Below, in pieces: positions 53,460-64,000 of a DNA stretch of 64,000 nt. Numbering within the stretch: position 1 is the stretch's first letter; each line of letters starts with the position of its first letter. Both the position numbers and the translations under genes were made by a program. The stretch is taken from assembly GCA_029204225.1 (NCBI GenBank), contig CM055097.1:35883446-35947445 (forward strand). Direction: 5' to 3'. The stretch comes from Diphasiastrum complanatum. Lineage: Eukaryota > Streptophyta > Lycopodiopsida > Lycopodiales > Lycopodiaceae. The notes beneath the pieces are model-generated. The model was not told the origin of the DNA, ran no database searches, and was given only the letters and a program-made list of their open reading frames with translations.

Positions 53460-56072
53460 AAACTTATTCGCCAAAATTGGAAGTCCCTCAATTGGCCGCT
53501 ACATACCAGCCCTCTTGGGCACTTCTTGTGAATCCTGTTTGCCACGTCGTCGCGCCGTCTGCTTTTGCTCGCTCATCTTCCGGCCCAGGGCTTCAAAAAC
53601 TTGGAAGCAGAGCTTACTTCCAAAATTAAGGGGCCCTAGATATTCTCTTATTTTTTTCTACGAAGCCCATTTCCTGCCAGTCTTCCACCATGGTCACATA
53701 GCTTGACGACATGAAGGTCGCTCTGTAGTATAGCCTGGCCATGGTCTTCTTCTAACTGGAGGGCTGTGTTTGGGTTGATCCTAATGGGATCCAAACCTCG
53801 ATCCCAGAAACACTCTTGCTACATCAGGAAGGCCATGGACTCGGCACTTTTCTGCACGCAGAGATCGGCACTTGACTTGTATTTGTGCCCGAAGTCTAGT
53901 AATTGTAGCCTCGGATCATCCGGGGAGGTTCTCTCTGGAAGCAGCACCAGCTCTCTAGCCACCGATCCTGAGCTTTCGTCTGATGGGTGGGTTTGCCCAT
54001 CCTTATTCCCTGTTCCATCATTCCCATCATCGTCCCGTGGCTTCGTTACGTGAGCACCTGCTTGGGCCTTGCACGTCGTGTCCCATAATTGGTTCACCTT
54101 GTCCAAAACTTGCTACAGGGCCTTCGTTGTTTCTTCCAGCTGCTTTTGGGACTCCAGGACGATCTTCTCTTGTTTCGCCACAATGTTTTCAAATTTTTTT
54201 TAATCGGCCTCTTACTCTTGGATCAGCCTTATGTATTTCTCCATTCGGATGGCTGAGGCCTGTGGGGCCTGGATTTGAATGTCCTCGGGCTTGACTGGAG
54301 GAGCATTGACTATCATTGCACTCGACGATCTATCTCGTACTTGGTCAATTTGGACCATCTGGTGCTTCAGTTGCTGCTGGACCTCTTCCAAGGTGGATTT
54401 ATGCCCGGCCATCATGGATCTGCTTTCTACTACCTCTTTTTCTTTTCCTTTGGCCATCCTTTGATATCGCGCAATCTCTTGGTCTTGATGTTGGACCTTG
54501 CTTTCTAGAACTTGATGTTGGCTCACCAACCAATGCATGTGGTAGCTCATTTCGGATAGGCCAATCATTGAGCATTTGGCTGCTTCAGCAAGCTTTTCAG
54601 AGTTAGAGAGGGTTGGGTATTGATATGAGGTGTGGGATGGTGAGGCTAAACCAAAAAATAGACATGGTGTTAGAACTGAAGATGGAGGTGGAGGTGGAGG
54701 TGGAGGTGTCTGACTTCTTCCTGGCTGCTTCCCCTTTTCTGGTTCATCGTCGCTTATCTCCATCAGGTCCGCAGCATCAAAATATTGAGATGTGTCCAAT
54801 ATGTGGACTTGCTGGGCCTGTGATTGTTGATCTTGTGACTGTTGAGCTGCTCCCGTGTCTTGGGGACTGGATATCACCACTCCTCTCCCCCCAAAACTTG
54901 TGCCAGTGGTGATATTGGTGGTGTTGACATTGTAATCACTGTGGGTGGGGTGGTGGCTTCATCTGGCTGACTTGGGACTTGAGGTACTGTTGTGTCAGGT
55001 GCCAGTGTGGATGTAGTTGCTCCATCACCCCCGTCGATGACATGTGAGGGTGACGAGTGTTGTTGTGGTGTTGTGGACGAGCTGCTACCATCTGACGTGG
55101 AACCATGTGAAACTGATCCCACCGGTGATGTGCTCCCAGCTTGAAACTTATCTTGTCTTCGTTGTTGCCGTGTACCTGGCAACTGAGCCCTTGAGGTATC
55201 TGCATGTTGAGCTCCGGAGGTTGCAACTGTTTGTGGATTCTGGGGTGGGCTTCTTGGCTTGTGTACCAGAGGGAGGATACTAGTGTTGACTTGTTTGGCC
55301 TGGGACCCCGATGGTGAAGTTTTCTTTACACGCTTGGGCTTCTTGTGTTCAATGGAAATATCCCATGCCTTGTCCGCAAGCTGCAATTGTTGTTGGAGCT
55401 TTGGACCGTTTTGTACTTGATGCAGAGTGATATCTGTCATCAGAGATCCTAATATCGTGATAGGCTGCTTGTTCTTAATGCACTCATGAAGACAATTCGA
55501 AGCAAACTGTGTCCAATCATAGAGGTTCTGGCATGCAGTCGTGAATCTACCATCATGTGAAACAGGGACATGGGTACCCTCAGCACTTTCATTCGAGGCT
55601 TTTGTGTGCATCTGGTGAGATATGCACATGTTGCTTGAAGTTGCTTGTCCTTGATTGCTTCCAGCCTGTACCCATCCTTGTTCTTCCACTTGGTCACAGA
55701 GGGATCAATATATTTAAAATATGCCATTTGCTCTATCTTCTGGAGTGTCCGTCTGACAGTGTTTGGCCCTCGTGGGAAACCATAAGGTTGCAAGTCAGCT
55801 ACCGCAAAGGATACGTTATAGACATAATTTTTGATAGGGGGAACTATGATCTGACATGATCTTGTCGTGGTATGATAATTGGCATATGCCATGTGTACCA
55901 GATAGGGGCTTTGATAACCTATCAAGACATGGATCTGAAATTCGATTTCCTTGAAGAAGAACTCCGCCTGTTGGTACCAGGTCTGCATCTCTGTAAGGTC
56001 AAGCTTGCACAGCTGGATGTCAAGCTTGCTTGCTTCGGGATCATCTGAACTTGAACTGGGGTTGGACGACAT
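53460..56072 (-). pseudogene. Unrecognised long coding region with coiled coil, frameshifted
   Basis: The ATG at 56072 opens a well-structured N-terminal domain of about 190 residues (LDLTEMQTWYQQAEFFFKEI, AVADLQPYGFPRGPNTVRRT). A frameshift near 55570 moves to VSHDGRFTTACQNLYDWTQF and CLHECIKNKQPITILGSL, then a long Ser/Pro/Thr/Gln-rich linker with a basic KKPKRVKKT. A second shift in a G6 run near 54890 leads to QQSQDQQSQAQQVHILDTSQ, an eight-proline run, and a predicted coiled coil (VLESKVQHQDQEIARYQRMA ... TLEEVQQQLKHQMVQIDQVR). Later frames give acidic DDDGNDGTGNKDGQ, then a basic KMSEQKQTARRRGKQDSQEV near 53560. The total is about 850 codons. No RT, integrase, protease or transposase motif is visible. 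Confidence 0.5.
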
Positions 56073-56079
56073 GGTTGGA

Positions 56080-56400
56080 AAATGGAAGGAGGGTTCTGAA
56101 AAAACTGCTATGGTTGAGAGCTGAGACAGTGGAAAGGGTGTCAGTTGAGATGTGAAGGGGTGGGCTCCGGTTGAGATCTGATTGAGTGGCTTCGGGTGAG
56201 ATGTGAAGGGTTCGGCTCCAGTTGAGATCTGATGGAGTGGCTTCGATTGAGATGTGAAGGGTTGGGCTTCGGTTTAGATTTGATGGAGTGGCTTTGGTTG
56301 AGATCTGAAGAGTTGGGCTCCGATTGAGATCTGATGGAGTGGCTTTGGTTGAGATGTGAAAGGAGGACTTCGGTCGAGTGTTGAAGGAGGGGTCCTAGTT
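56080..56400. repeat. Tandem repeat, unit about 60 bp (GGTTGAGATSTGA...GAGTGGCTT)
   Basis: At least four units alternate 'TTGAGATCTGATGGAGTGGCTTYGG' and 'TTGAGATGTGAAGGGTTGGGCTCCG'. The array ends just before the ATG of the unrecognised coding region (minus strand), so it forms that region's upstream DNA. 56400-57020 is G-rich spacer without a gene. Confidence 0.85.
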
Positions 56401-57019
56401 GAGATGGGAAGTGGCGGTGTAGAATGGTTTGGAAAGTGTGGGGGGAGGGATGTATGAACGGGGTTTGGAAAGGGAGTTATGTGGAAGATGGCTGTGTTGG
56501 GTAGAGCGATGTGGGTGATGAAGTAAAGGTGGGTGAACAGAGTGAGGTCGAGTTAAGAAGATGGCGAGTGGAATAGGAGGAAGTGGAGGTGTTTGACAAT
56601 GGTTTTAATGTTATGGATGTGTATCTTCCAGGGATGAAGCAGGTTGAAGGTGTATGGTTTGTGATTGTGATTGTAGGATGTTCAATAGTGTGACAGGAGC
56701 ATGGTAAGTGCTCGTGTGACACTACCTCTCAGCATGCAAAACTTGAGATATAAGGTATTCTGCCGGCGACGTTTGTGTTGAAGGTTTTGGTGATGGTGCT
56801 CATAAGGGAGTGATAACAATGGTGAGATGGTGTGAAGATGATGACAGACGGATTGAACAGTTGAGCGTCAGGATCGGTGTCAAGAGTAGGAAGATTGCCG
56901 CAGATCGTCGTCAGAAAACGCTTTAGCTTCGCACTTCACTGAGGTGCGAATGGCTTCGGTGAGAGGGCATTTATTGCCACCGTCGTCTGGTTGCAAGGGA
57001 GATGGGACGTGTCGATTTG

Positions 57020-57545
57020 TAAAATCTGAATGTATGTCCTCCGGTCGAGATTTGAAATGACTGCTCTGGTTGAGATTTAACAGGGAACTCCGGTTGAGAT
57101 CTCACAGAACTGCTCCGGTCGAGATTAGAAGGAAGGCTCCGGTCGAGATCTGAAGGAACTACTTCGGTCGAGATCTGATAGAACCGCTTCGGTCGAGATC
57201 TGAAAGAAGGCTCCGGTCGATATCTGAAGGAACTGCTCGGTTGAGATTTGACAGAACCGGTTCGGTCGAGATCTGAAGGAAGGCTCTGGTCGAGATCTGA
57301 AGGAATTGCTTCAGTCGAGATTTGACAGAACCGCTTTGAGATATGAAGGAAGGCCCCGGTCGAGATCTGAAGGAAGGCTCTGGTCGAGATATGAAGGAAC
57401 TGCTTCGGTTGAGATTTGACAGAATCGCTTCGGTCGAGATCTGAAGGAAGGCTCTGGTCGAGATCTGAAGGAAGGCTCCGGTCAAGATCTGAAGGAACAG
57501 CTTTGGTCGAGATTTGACAGAGGCACTTCGGTTGAGATTTGAGAA
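57020..57545. repeat. Tandem repeat, unit about 24-28 bp (GGTCGAGATCTGAAGGAAGGCTCC)
   Basis: About 20 degenerate copies. The minus strand is open in more than one frame and gives SDLDRSLP- and ISTRAFLQ-type peptide repeats, which I regard as a by-product of the repeat. Confidence 0.9.
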
Positions 57546-58678
57546 AAATCTCATGATGCATAAATGGATCTGTTTGATGCAAGTGAAGAACTCCAAGGAA
57601 AATAGGACTGTAGCTCAGAGTAGAAGTTCTTATAAAAGAGGTGTATCTCTAGGAATGTTGGTTACCCTGAGATACCAATGAGACAGAGATGAGGTGGCCG
57701 AAGTGTGAGAATGATTTCCTAAGGTGTAGCCTATCAATTGTCGATCTAGAACACCCATGACCCATGAGTATGAACAGAAGAAAAAAAGAAAAAAAAATAT
57801 GCATAGAATGTACATAAGTAATGATATGAAGTATAAACAAGGAACGAGGTGAACAATGTTAAAAATTCACAATTCTAGCTTGACTAGTTTTGGTCATATG
57901 ACTTGTAAATAGTTAGATGGTCATGATGTGGCTTGTCACACGTGCCAAATAGCATAGGATTCCATTCATAAGGATGTTCTCAAGTAGACCTAAGTGTTAG
58001 AACCTTTGGAATGAGTCCAAATTATGCTTAGATACAAGGGAGAAAAAATAGGAGCTATTTTTGGTAATTTTTGCATTGTTGAGGGATCTCCAAGATTCCA
58101 ACCCTAACTTGGTAGGGATGAAAGATCCACCAAAATTAGCATTAGGGATAGGTTTAGGGCTACTCATACCTGCCCAAAACCGTGATGGATCATGTATATA
58201 TAGGTGATGATATCTCACCAAAATCAATCAAGCAATTTCATGTTTTTTCTCTCATAATGGTGCAATTGCTCTCTATGTTCATAATTGTTTGAGTACTTGT
58301 GATTACTAATGATTATAGGATTGAATGTAGGTCTGGTGTACAGTACTCAGACTGTGGGAGGCCGTACTTTCACACGTGTGAAGCCTTCTTCAAGGATTTG
58401 GGCCATTTAGTGAGGTTCAAGCATAGATTTTTGATGGATTTCGATGGTTCAACTTGTGCTAATCTTATGAAATCACAATCTATTGTTTCCCTCATCATTT
58501 CAAGTGTTTTAGGATCCTTATTTGCTGTAATTTTTACAAACAATAGGCGAGATGTACAAGGAAAGGAATAAAATAACATTAAAAACATTTTTTTTTTTCC
58601 ATCAAGGGAAAAGAATTGGGTCAACAAAGAACAACTCTTTGTAGTACCGCCGTAGACGACCACCGTTTACGACAATGT
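57546..58678. other. Spacer with the palindrome TTCACACGTGTGAA
   Basis: No supported gene. The palindrome is at 58369-58382, in a context (CCGTACTTTCACACGTGTGAAGCC) resembling the copia C LTR. It adjoins the 3' end of the gypsy pol and may include its 3' LTR, but no partner LTR is visible. Confidence 0.45.
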
Positions 58679-61498
58679 CTAGGAGTGTCCCGTCAAGTGT
58701 TTGTAACTGGACTGCACCATTAGGAAATATTGCCCTTCACTTCTGAACTTCAACTTGTCGGGGTGCTTCTTTGATGTATAAAGTAGTACCTGGTCACCTA
58801 AATGTAGATCTTTATTGCACAGGTGACGGTCATGCCAAGCTTTTTGGCGTCGTTTGTTAACTAGTTGTGCGTGATAAGATATTAGTCTTGTCTTGCATAA
58901 CTGGGCTAACGTAAATAGCCTAGGTTTGACTTGTTGTTCAATTGAAGTCTTTTCATAGAGATCTATTGACAAAGCCTCCGTAACTCTTAGCGAAGGTACT
59001 AAGAATTCTACGGGCATTACCGCTTCTTGACCATATACTAAGTGGAAAGAGGTTACCCACCCGGTGGCTTTCTTCGGGGTGGTGCGGTAAGCCCAAATAG
59101 CTGAAAAAAGTTTTGTTTCCCAATTAGAGCGACTGGTTTCAACTATCTTGGTTAGAATTTTACAGATCATCTTGTTAGTTGATTCAGCTTGGGCATTACA
59201 CCTAGGATAGTACGGTGTACTTTTTCAGTGAACGACAAGGTAATGGCGTAGGAAATTATCAACAACAGCATTTAAAAAATGCATGCCGCGATCACTAACA
59301 AGCTCAATGGGACAGCCAAAACGGGTAATAATGTTTTCATAAAGAAAGCGTGCAACTGTTTTTGCATTGGCGTCCTTCGTTGCTCGGACCTCTACCCACT
59401 TAGTGGTGTAATCTGTGTCTATGAGGATGTATCAAGCTTGGGTATGTTTCGCTGCTGGATTGATGGGTCCAACAAAGTCAATCCCCCACTTATGGAAGGC
59501 TTCGCCTTCTATAATGGGAGTCAATGGTGTGAAGTCTGCTTTGGTATTTTTCTTTGCTCTTTGATAGACATCACATGCTTTAATGACAACAAACGTGTCT
59601 TTAAACAAAGATGGCCACCACAATCCTGCTCGAAGGAAAATCTTCGCTGTGGCTTCAACAGAAAAGTGGCCACATCCAATGCCCTCATGAGCCTGAGATA
59701 TTATCGGTCATATCTCAGATTCATAAGCACATCGTCGAATAATGCCGCCAATGCCCCTTTTGTAAAGTTGTCCCGCAATTAACTGAAAGGGCGTTGCTTT
59801 TATTAAATTATTTTTTTCCGTTGTACTCAGGCCTTCTTTTAGTCGGCCTGTTGTGAGGAACTGAGTGATCTCCTCAGCCCATAGGGGTGTGGCATCGATC
59901 TGAAAAAGGCATGCATCAGAAAGATCATCGTTGACTGGTGCAGTTGCTTTTTCAGCACTTGGTAGTCTGGAAAGGTGATCCGCCATGAAATGTTGGGACC
60001 CTTTTCAAACGACTATATAGAAATTAAATTCCTCCAAAATTAGTAGCCATGGAGCTATTTGTCCCGTCTTACAAGACTTATTAATGATATATAGGAGTGC
60101 TTGATGGTCTGTGTTGAAAGCAAAGGTCTGGCCTAATAAATAATGTTGTAGTTGTTGTACCGCATAGACCATTGCCAATGCTTCTCTCTCGGAAGTGGTA
60201 TAGTTTACTTCAGCAGACACCAGTTTTCTGCTTAAGAAACATATGGGAAAGTCCTTGCCATACTCATCCGGTTGTGCAAGAAGACCCCCAATGGCATACT
60301 TACTTGCGTCAGCATGCACATGGAATTCTTTCGTATAATCTGGCGAGCGGAGTATGGGAGCCGTTGTGAGTGTTGTCTTCAACTCCTCAAAGGTCTTAAT
60401 TCGTTTTTCGGTCCAGCGAGGATCTACCACAACTAAATAAACGAGACGTGCCTTGCCGGCATAGTCGATTATAAAGATGCGATAGTAGTTGGTATGACCG
60501 AGGAAGACATATACTTCCTTCACTGTTGCAGGTAGGGGCATGTCCACGATAACCTTGATTTTTGACGGGTCGGTAGAAATACCGTCCTTTGATATTATAT
60601 GCCCGAGTACAACCCCGTGGGTGACCCATATTTGGCATTTATCAGGGTCTAGTGAGATGCCGAACCTACGACAACGAATGAAGATTTTCTCCAAGGCGTC
60701 TAGGTGCGTAGCAGCGGAAGAATGTATACCTAGATCGTCGAGATAAATCTCCACGACCCGATGTAGCAGATCTTGAAAGGTCAGTTGCATGACCCGTTGG
60801 AATGTTGAGAGGGCGTTACATAAGCCAAAAGGCATAACGTTATAAGCGTAAACGCCGCTCTCTATGGCAAAAGCCATTTAATGTTTATCTTCAGGGGCCA
60901 TTTGAACAAGGAAATAGCCGCTGAACCCATCCAAGAAGCTGAAAGCTTCAGCTTCTGGCATTTCCTCTAATATTTGGGTCATTAGGGGCAAGGGAAAATG
61001 GTCTTTCTTCATAATCGCATTAAGGTTCTTGAGGTCAACACAGATACGAAGCTTGCCATTTTTCTTGGGTACAACCACAATGGGTGATACCCAATCAGTA
61101 TGTTGGACTTCATAAATGAAGCCAACATCCAGCAATTTCTTAATATCTTCATCAATCCTCTCACGATAGACTGGGTTACTGTGGTAAGGTTTATCCCTAA
61201 CAAGCTTAGCATTGTCTTCTACAGGAATCCGATGTACCACTATTTCAGGGGGGATTCCTTTCATCTTGATATAATTCCATGCAAATGCATCCCTGTATTT
61301 GTGTAATAAAGTCTCTAGATCAGATAGTTGGGTTGATGACAAATGTGCATCAACATGAACTATTCGATCTATGTCCTCATCAGGATCTTTAAGGTTTAGT
61401 GGAATTGTCTTAGCGGGTCCTTCAAAGGAATTGGAGCTTGGTGTAGGTTCCCGATGTGGCTGCGGTAATACCAAGAAGGAGTCTATATATATTGGCAT
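58679..61498 (-). pseudogene. Gypsy RT, RNase H and integrase
   Basis: One continuous frame from about 61498 to 58679. RT: VVVPKKNGKLRICVDLKNLN, FSFLDGFSGYFLVQMAPEDK, YNVMPFGLCNALSTFQR and the palm VEIYLDDLGIHS with DD. RNase H: FHVHADASKYAIGGLLAQ, TTSEREALAMVYA and NTDHQALLYI. Integrase: zinc region HEGIGCGHFSVEATAKIF...CDVYQRAK, then core residues in GIDFVGP, VSDRGMHF and CNAQAESTNK. The C-terminus is HDRHLCNKDLHLGDQVLLY. The frame is interrupted only by stops: TAA 60878-60880, and TGA at 60005-60007, 59708-59710, 59432-59434 and 59225-59227. Confidence 0.88.
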
Positions 61499-61916
61499 CT
61501 TCTGGTAGGTCTAAGATGACACAATCGATGATAAACTTGACATTTGCTATTCGAACTTTTATATTTGATAAATGACCAACAGGGTCGGTAACTCGTTGAT
61601 CAGCCATACGAAGTTTATATCGTGGTTGATCGAGGGTATTGAAGCCCCATGACTTTGCCAATGACAAAGCCATTATATTGACGTCTGATCCGCTATCGAG
61701 GATAGCAGATACTGCGGGATAATCTTTATAGGACAAGGATAGTGTGATGCTATTCCCCTTAGCAACACCTATATTCATCAGATTCATAGGAATCTGAAGA
61801 ATTTCAGGAATCGCTTCTGGTTTTTGCTGTTCATCAGGAATAGGAGGCAGCTGAAAACTACGATGGATAAAACGTTGAAGTCCGGTGAAGGATTTGATAG
61901 CACTATGGAACGACAT
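61422..61916 (-). pseudogene. Gypsy aspartic protease
   Basis: VSAILDSGSDVNIMALSLAK holds the DSGS active site. Downstream NIKVRIANVKFIIDCVILDL and IYRLLLG match the flap and second hydrophobic strand of retropepsins. A frameshift at its end separates it from the RT frame. Confidence 0.85.
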
Positions 61917-62144
61917 TGTGAGTTGAGCTTGCAGGAGGTCAGAAAATACTTCAAGTCCCTGGAGGGATTGCTCCTTTTCGGGGATATGAGCTGATAACGG
62001 ACTGTCCGTATGTTCTTCCTCTCACAAAAATTCATCTCAAAATTTGTGGTATTGCCTTTGTTCCACTTTTGGGTCTGGGTAATCTTTTGGTAATGTGGAG
62101 GCTGTCAAATGGCTTCCATGTGGGTCAGCTGATTGTCCATGGTT
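61917..62144 (-). other. Linker between gypsy nucleocapsid and protease
   Basis: Frames are broken, with no recognisable motif. It lies where the gag-protease junction would be. Confidence 0.5.
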
Positions 62145-62940
62145 CTACTGTTGTTCTTGTTGTTGGCGTTGTGCTCTAGTAAGAACTCTAACAGGTTCAG
62201 ATGTGATATGATGTGCTAGAAGAATCCTGTTAGGTTGTTTAGGACAGTCTTTGAAGCTGTGTTTGCGAACACAGTCGGGACATTCTACATGGTATTGGTT
62301 TTTAACTTTACAGTCAGCCATGAAATGTCCTGTTTCGTCATAGATAAAGCAACAGTTTCTCATGGGTCCGATGGCGATAGCATAACCATCTTGGATGGCT
62401 AGTTGAGTTGGGTTTTCTTGTGGTGTGGAATACTTAGCTTGTTTGCATGAGCATGACTTGTTGGTTTGATACTGGTGATGGCTAGATGATGGAATTGATG
62501 TATCATGATGATATGATTGATCGTAGGAGTTTTCGACCAGGTGTGTGTGTGCAGACTCTCGAGGATGTCTATTTTTTTGTGCTCCTAGATCCTGTTGTCC
62601 TCGTAGTGGTGGTCCTAAGAGTGCCAGCTGTTGTTGAGGTTCATGTCTAGGTTGTCTGGGCAACTCTTGTATATGGATCTGGTTGTTTCGTGGTGGATAG
62701 GACGTGTGTTGTTGCTGTGAAACAAATGGTTGTTGAGGAGGTTGATAATGTCCTCATGACTGGTTGTGAGGCTGATTCCTCGGGTTATAATAGCAATAAA
62801 GAGAGGTATGTCCCATAAAGTCGCAGATTTCACATTTGATCAAGGAGGTATCTGGGACCGGTTGGTATGAAGGGCACTCATTGCCAGTGTGTGTACCTCG
62901 ACAATGAGGGCATTACGTGTTCTCTTGTCTATGATGGATT
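62145..62940 (-). pseudogene. Gypsy nucleocapsid with four zinc knuckles
   Basis: Four knuckles in order: CPHCRGTHTGNEC (62874-62912), CEICDFMGHTSLYC (62793-62834), CFIYDETGHFMADC (62310-62351, second Cys replaced by Tyr) and CPDCVRKHSFKDC (62244-62282). The first and last have CX2CX3HX4C spacing, the middle two CX2CX4HX4C. Gln/Pro/His-rich linkers separate the pairs. At least one frameshift or stop lies between the second and third. Confidence 0.75.
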
Positions 62941-63199
62941 TGGCCAGTGGGTAACTGACCTGGCATCAAACTTTGGATAGACTTAAGAGTGTTTTGAAAC
63001 TCTTTTGTGAGTTTCTCCATCTGTTGTTGGTTTTGCTGATTAAGCAACTCCATCTGTGTTTTTCATAACTATTCTCGTGTGTCATTGTTTGGTCGAGTTT
63101 CTTGGACAACACGATGTGCTCTCCATTCTCGTGGTTCCTCAACATCTAAGCCCTCGTCTTCTTCTCGAATGGCATCAGACATGGCTTGTTTCAATGATG

Positions 63200-63941
63200 T
63201 ATATTCATCATTGGAACAAAGTTCACGTCTGATCCATCAGGGAAGTCCAACGAGAAACCAAATGATGAGCATAGACTCGGTAGGTTGCTCCTATGCCTGA
63301 CTTTTTTATTGTTTAAATCGTTCGATATAGTCACGTACTTTTTCATCTTTTGTCATTTTGATATTACTTAGTTTGACAAAAAGACTTTCTATCAAGCAAA
63401 AAGGCTTGAACCGTTTGATAAATGCCTCTTTCAAGAGTAACCAGTCACGTTTATCTTCACAATCAAGGTTAAAAAACCACTCTCGTGCGTGATCGATCAT
63501 GGTCATCGAGAAGAGCTGTACCATGGCCTTTGGTGATGTCTCGCCGTAGATGTCACATGCGTTCTCAAAGACTTAGAGAAATCTCTAAGGATCAGTGTTA
63601 CCATTTTACTTAGGTAAGTCTAGCTTTTGGGTGTGTTTTTCAGTACGTGGAACATTATTTGCGAAAGCTCCGTTTAAGTGAGCTCTTGCATGGGATGATT
63701 CGACAACATGGAATTGCGGTCGTTCATATGGAGCTTCATAACACGTAGGTTCCCATCTGTCGAATGGGTTTGTGGATGGCTCTTGGACCTGGGATTTCAT
63801 CCGGGAATACCTGTTAAGTTGAGCCTGTTCGATAGATGGGGAGACCATCTCTAGTGGATAGTCCTCTATAGTATTTGGATCGTAAGGGCGATTCATGATA
63901 GATCGTAGAGTGTCGTAGGATTGTGGAAATAACTCGTGCAC
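63200..63941 (-). pseudogene. Gypsy gag, capsid part
   Basis: MVQLFSMTMIDHAREWFFNL, then WLLLKEAFIKRFKPF and DEKVRDYIERFKQ, are the conserved retrotransposon gag block (63524-63306). An N-terminal extension at 63941-63606 (ESSHARAHLNGAFANNVPR) is in another frame. Stops follow at about 63300. The element continues past the window edge. Confidence 0.8.
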
Positions 63942-64000
63942 TCTGGTTATGGTGGATAAGGTTGTCGGAATGCGGTTTTTGTGGTCTGTTACGGGTTGAT

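Larger units (their letters stand above)
58679..64000 (-). mobile_element. Ty3/gypsy LTR retrotransposon (non-chromovirus type), decayed, runs off the right edge
   Basis: Order gag, protease, RT, RNase H, integrase on the minus strand, the gypsy order. The integrase end lacks an evident chromodomain, and DAFAWNYIKMKGIPPEIVVHRI resembles Tat/Athila-type pol. The 5' LTR and the start of gag lie outside the window. Confidence 0.85.

Noticed and set aside
56971-57596. Two long minus-strand ORFs with SDLDRSLP-type repeats
   Set aside because: Both frames are open only because a 24-28-bp repeat lacks stops; unit lengths vary out of frame, so no protein is being maintained.
58679-61498. Possible genetic code change (TGA read as an amino acid) in the gypsy pol
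   Set aside because: The intact copia C ORF ends in TGA and the same gypsy frame also has a TAA, so ordinary nonsense decay explains it.

Overview
The window looks like nuclear DNA from a vascular plant with a large, transposon-rich genome. The evidence is a cytosolic ribosomal protein eL21 exon with plant promoter motifs (telo-box, TGGGCC), an intronless 2S-albumin storage protein gene, Ty1/copia elements primed by initiator Met-tRNA, Ty3/gypsy remnants, a CACTA-type terminus and tRNA-derived SINEs. The two-domain 2S albumin and the retroelement load would fit a fern or gymnosperm, but the sequence alone does not settle the lineage. Nothing suggests prokaryotic, organellar or CRISPR content.

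Layout. 0-2.3 kb: exon 1 of RPL21 (minus), part of its first intron, and its promoter region with short tandem repeats. 2.3-7.1 kb: a copia element (minus) with both LTRs but no reverse transcriptase or RNase H. 7.1-14.7 kb: a plus-strand copia element (9.3-13.9 kb) wedged between minus-strand copia fragments. 14.7-18.7 kb: a degenerate LTR element with a gag-like ORF carrying three unusual zinc knuckles. 18.7-24.5 kb: an intact copia element with a 1316-aa polyprotein, LTRs differing at one noticed base and a 5-bp target duplication. 24.5-31.9 kb: three more broken copia elements. 31.9-32.0 kb: a small HSP70 fragment. 32-40 kb: decayed gag-like ORFs, CTCGGTCGAGA repeats, a perfect hairpin repeat and two SINE loci. 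41.4-42.0 kb: an intact tandem-domain 2S albumin gene with RY and G-box motifs upstream. 42.9-46 kb: a CACTA-like end, a 367-bp tandem duplication and the 3' end of a copia element with LTR. 46-51 kb: a long AT-rich non-coding tract that may be the interior of a large non-autonomous LTR element. 51.5-58.6 kb: low-complexity acidic ORF remnants, a dispersed repeat, a roughly 2.6-kb unrecognised minus-strand coding region broken by frameshifts, and tandem repeats. 58.7-64 kb: a Ty3/gypsy gag-pol (minus) whose RT-RH-IN frame is broken only by stop codons, running off the right end.

Only two host genes look functional: RPL21 (partial, off the left edge) and the 2S albumin. Most of the rest is nested LTR-retrotransposon debris, and only the copia element at 18.7-24.5 kb appears capable of autonomous movement. 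The most interesting points are the 2S albumin whose second domain has lost exactly the two cysteines expected to pair, the seed-type promoter motifs in front of it, the SINE family with clear target duplications, the unrecognised coding region at 53.5-56.1 kb, and the gypsy gag with four alternating zinc knuckles.
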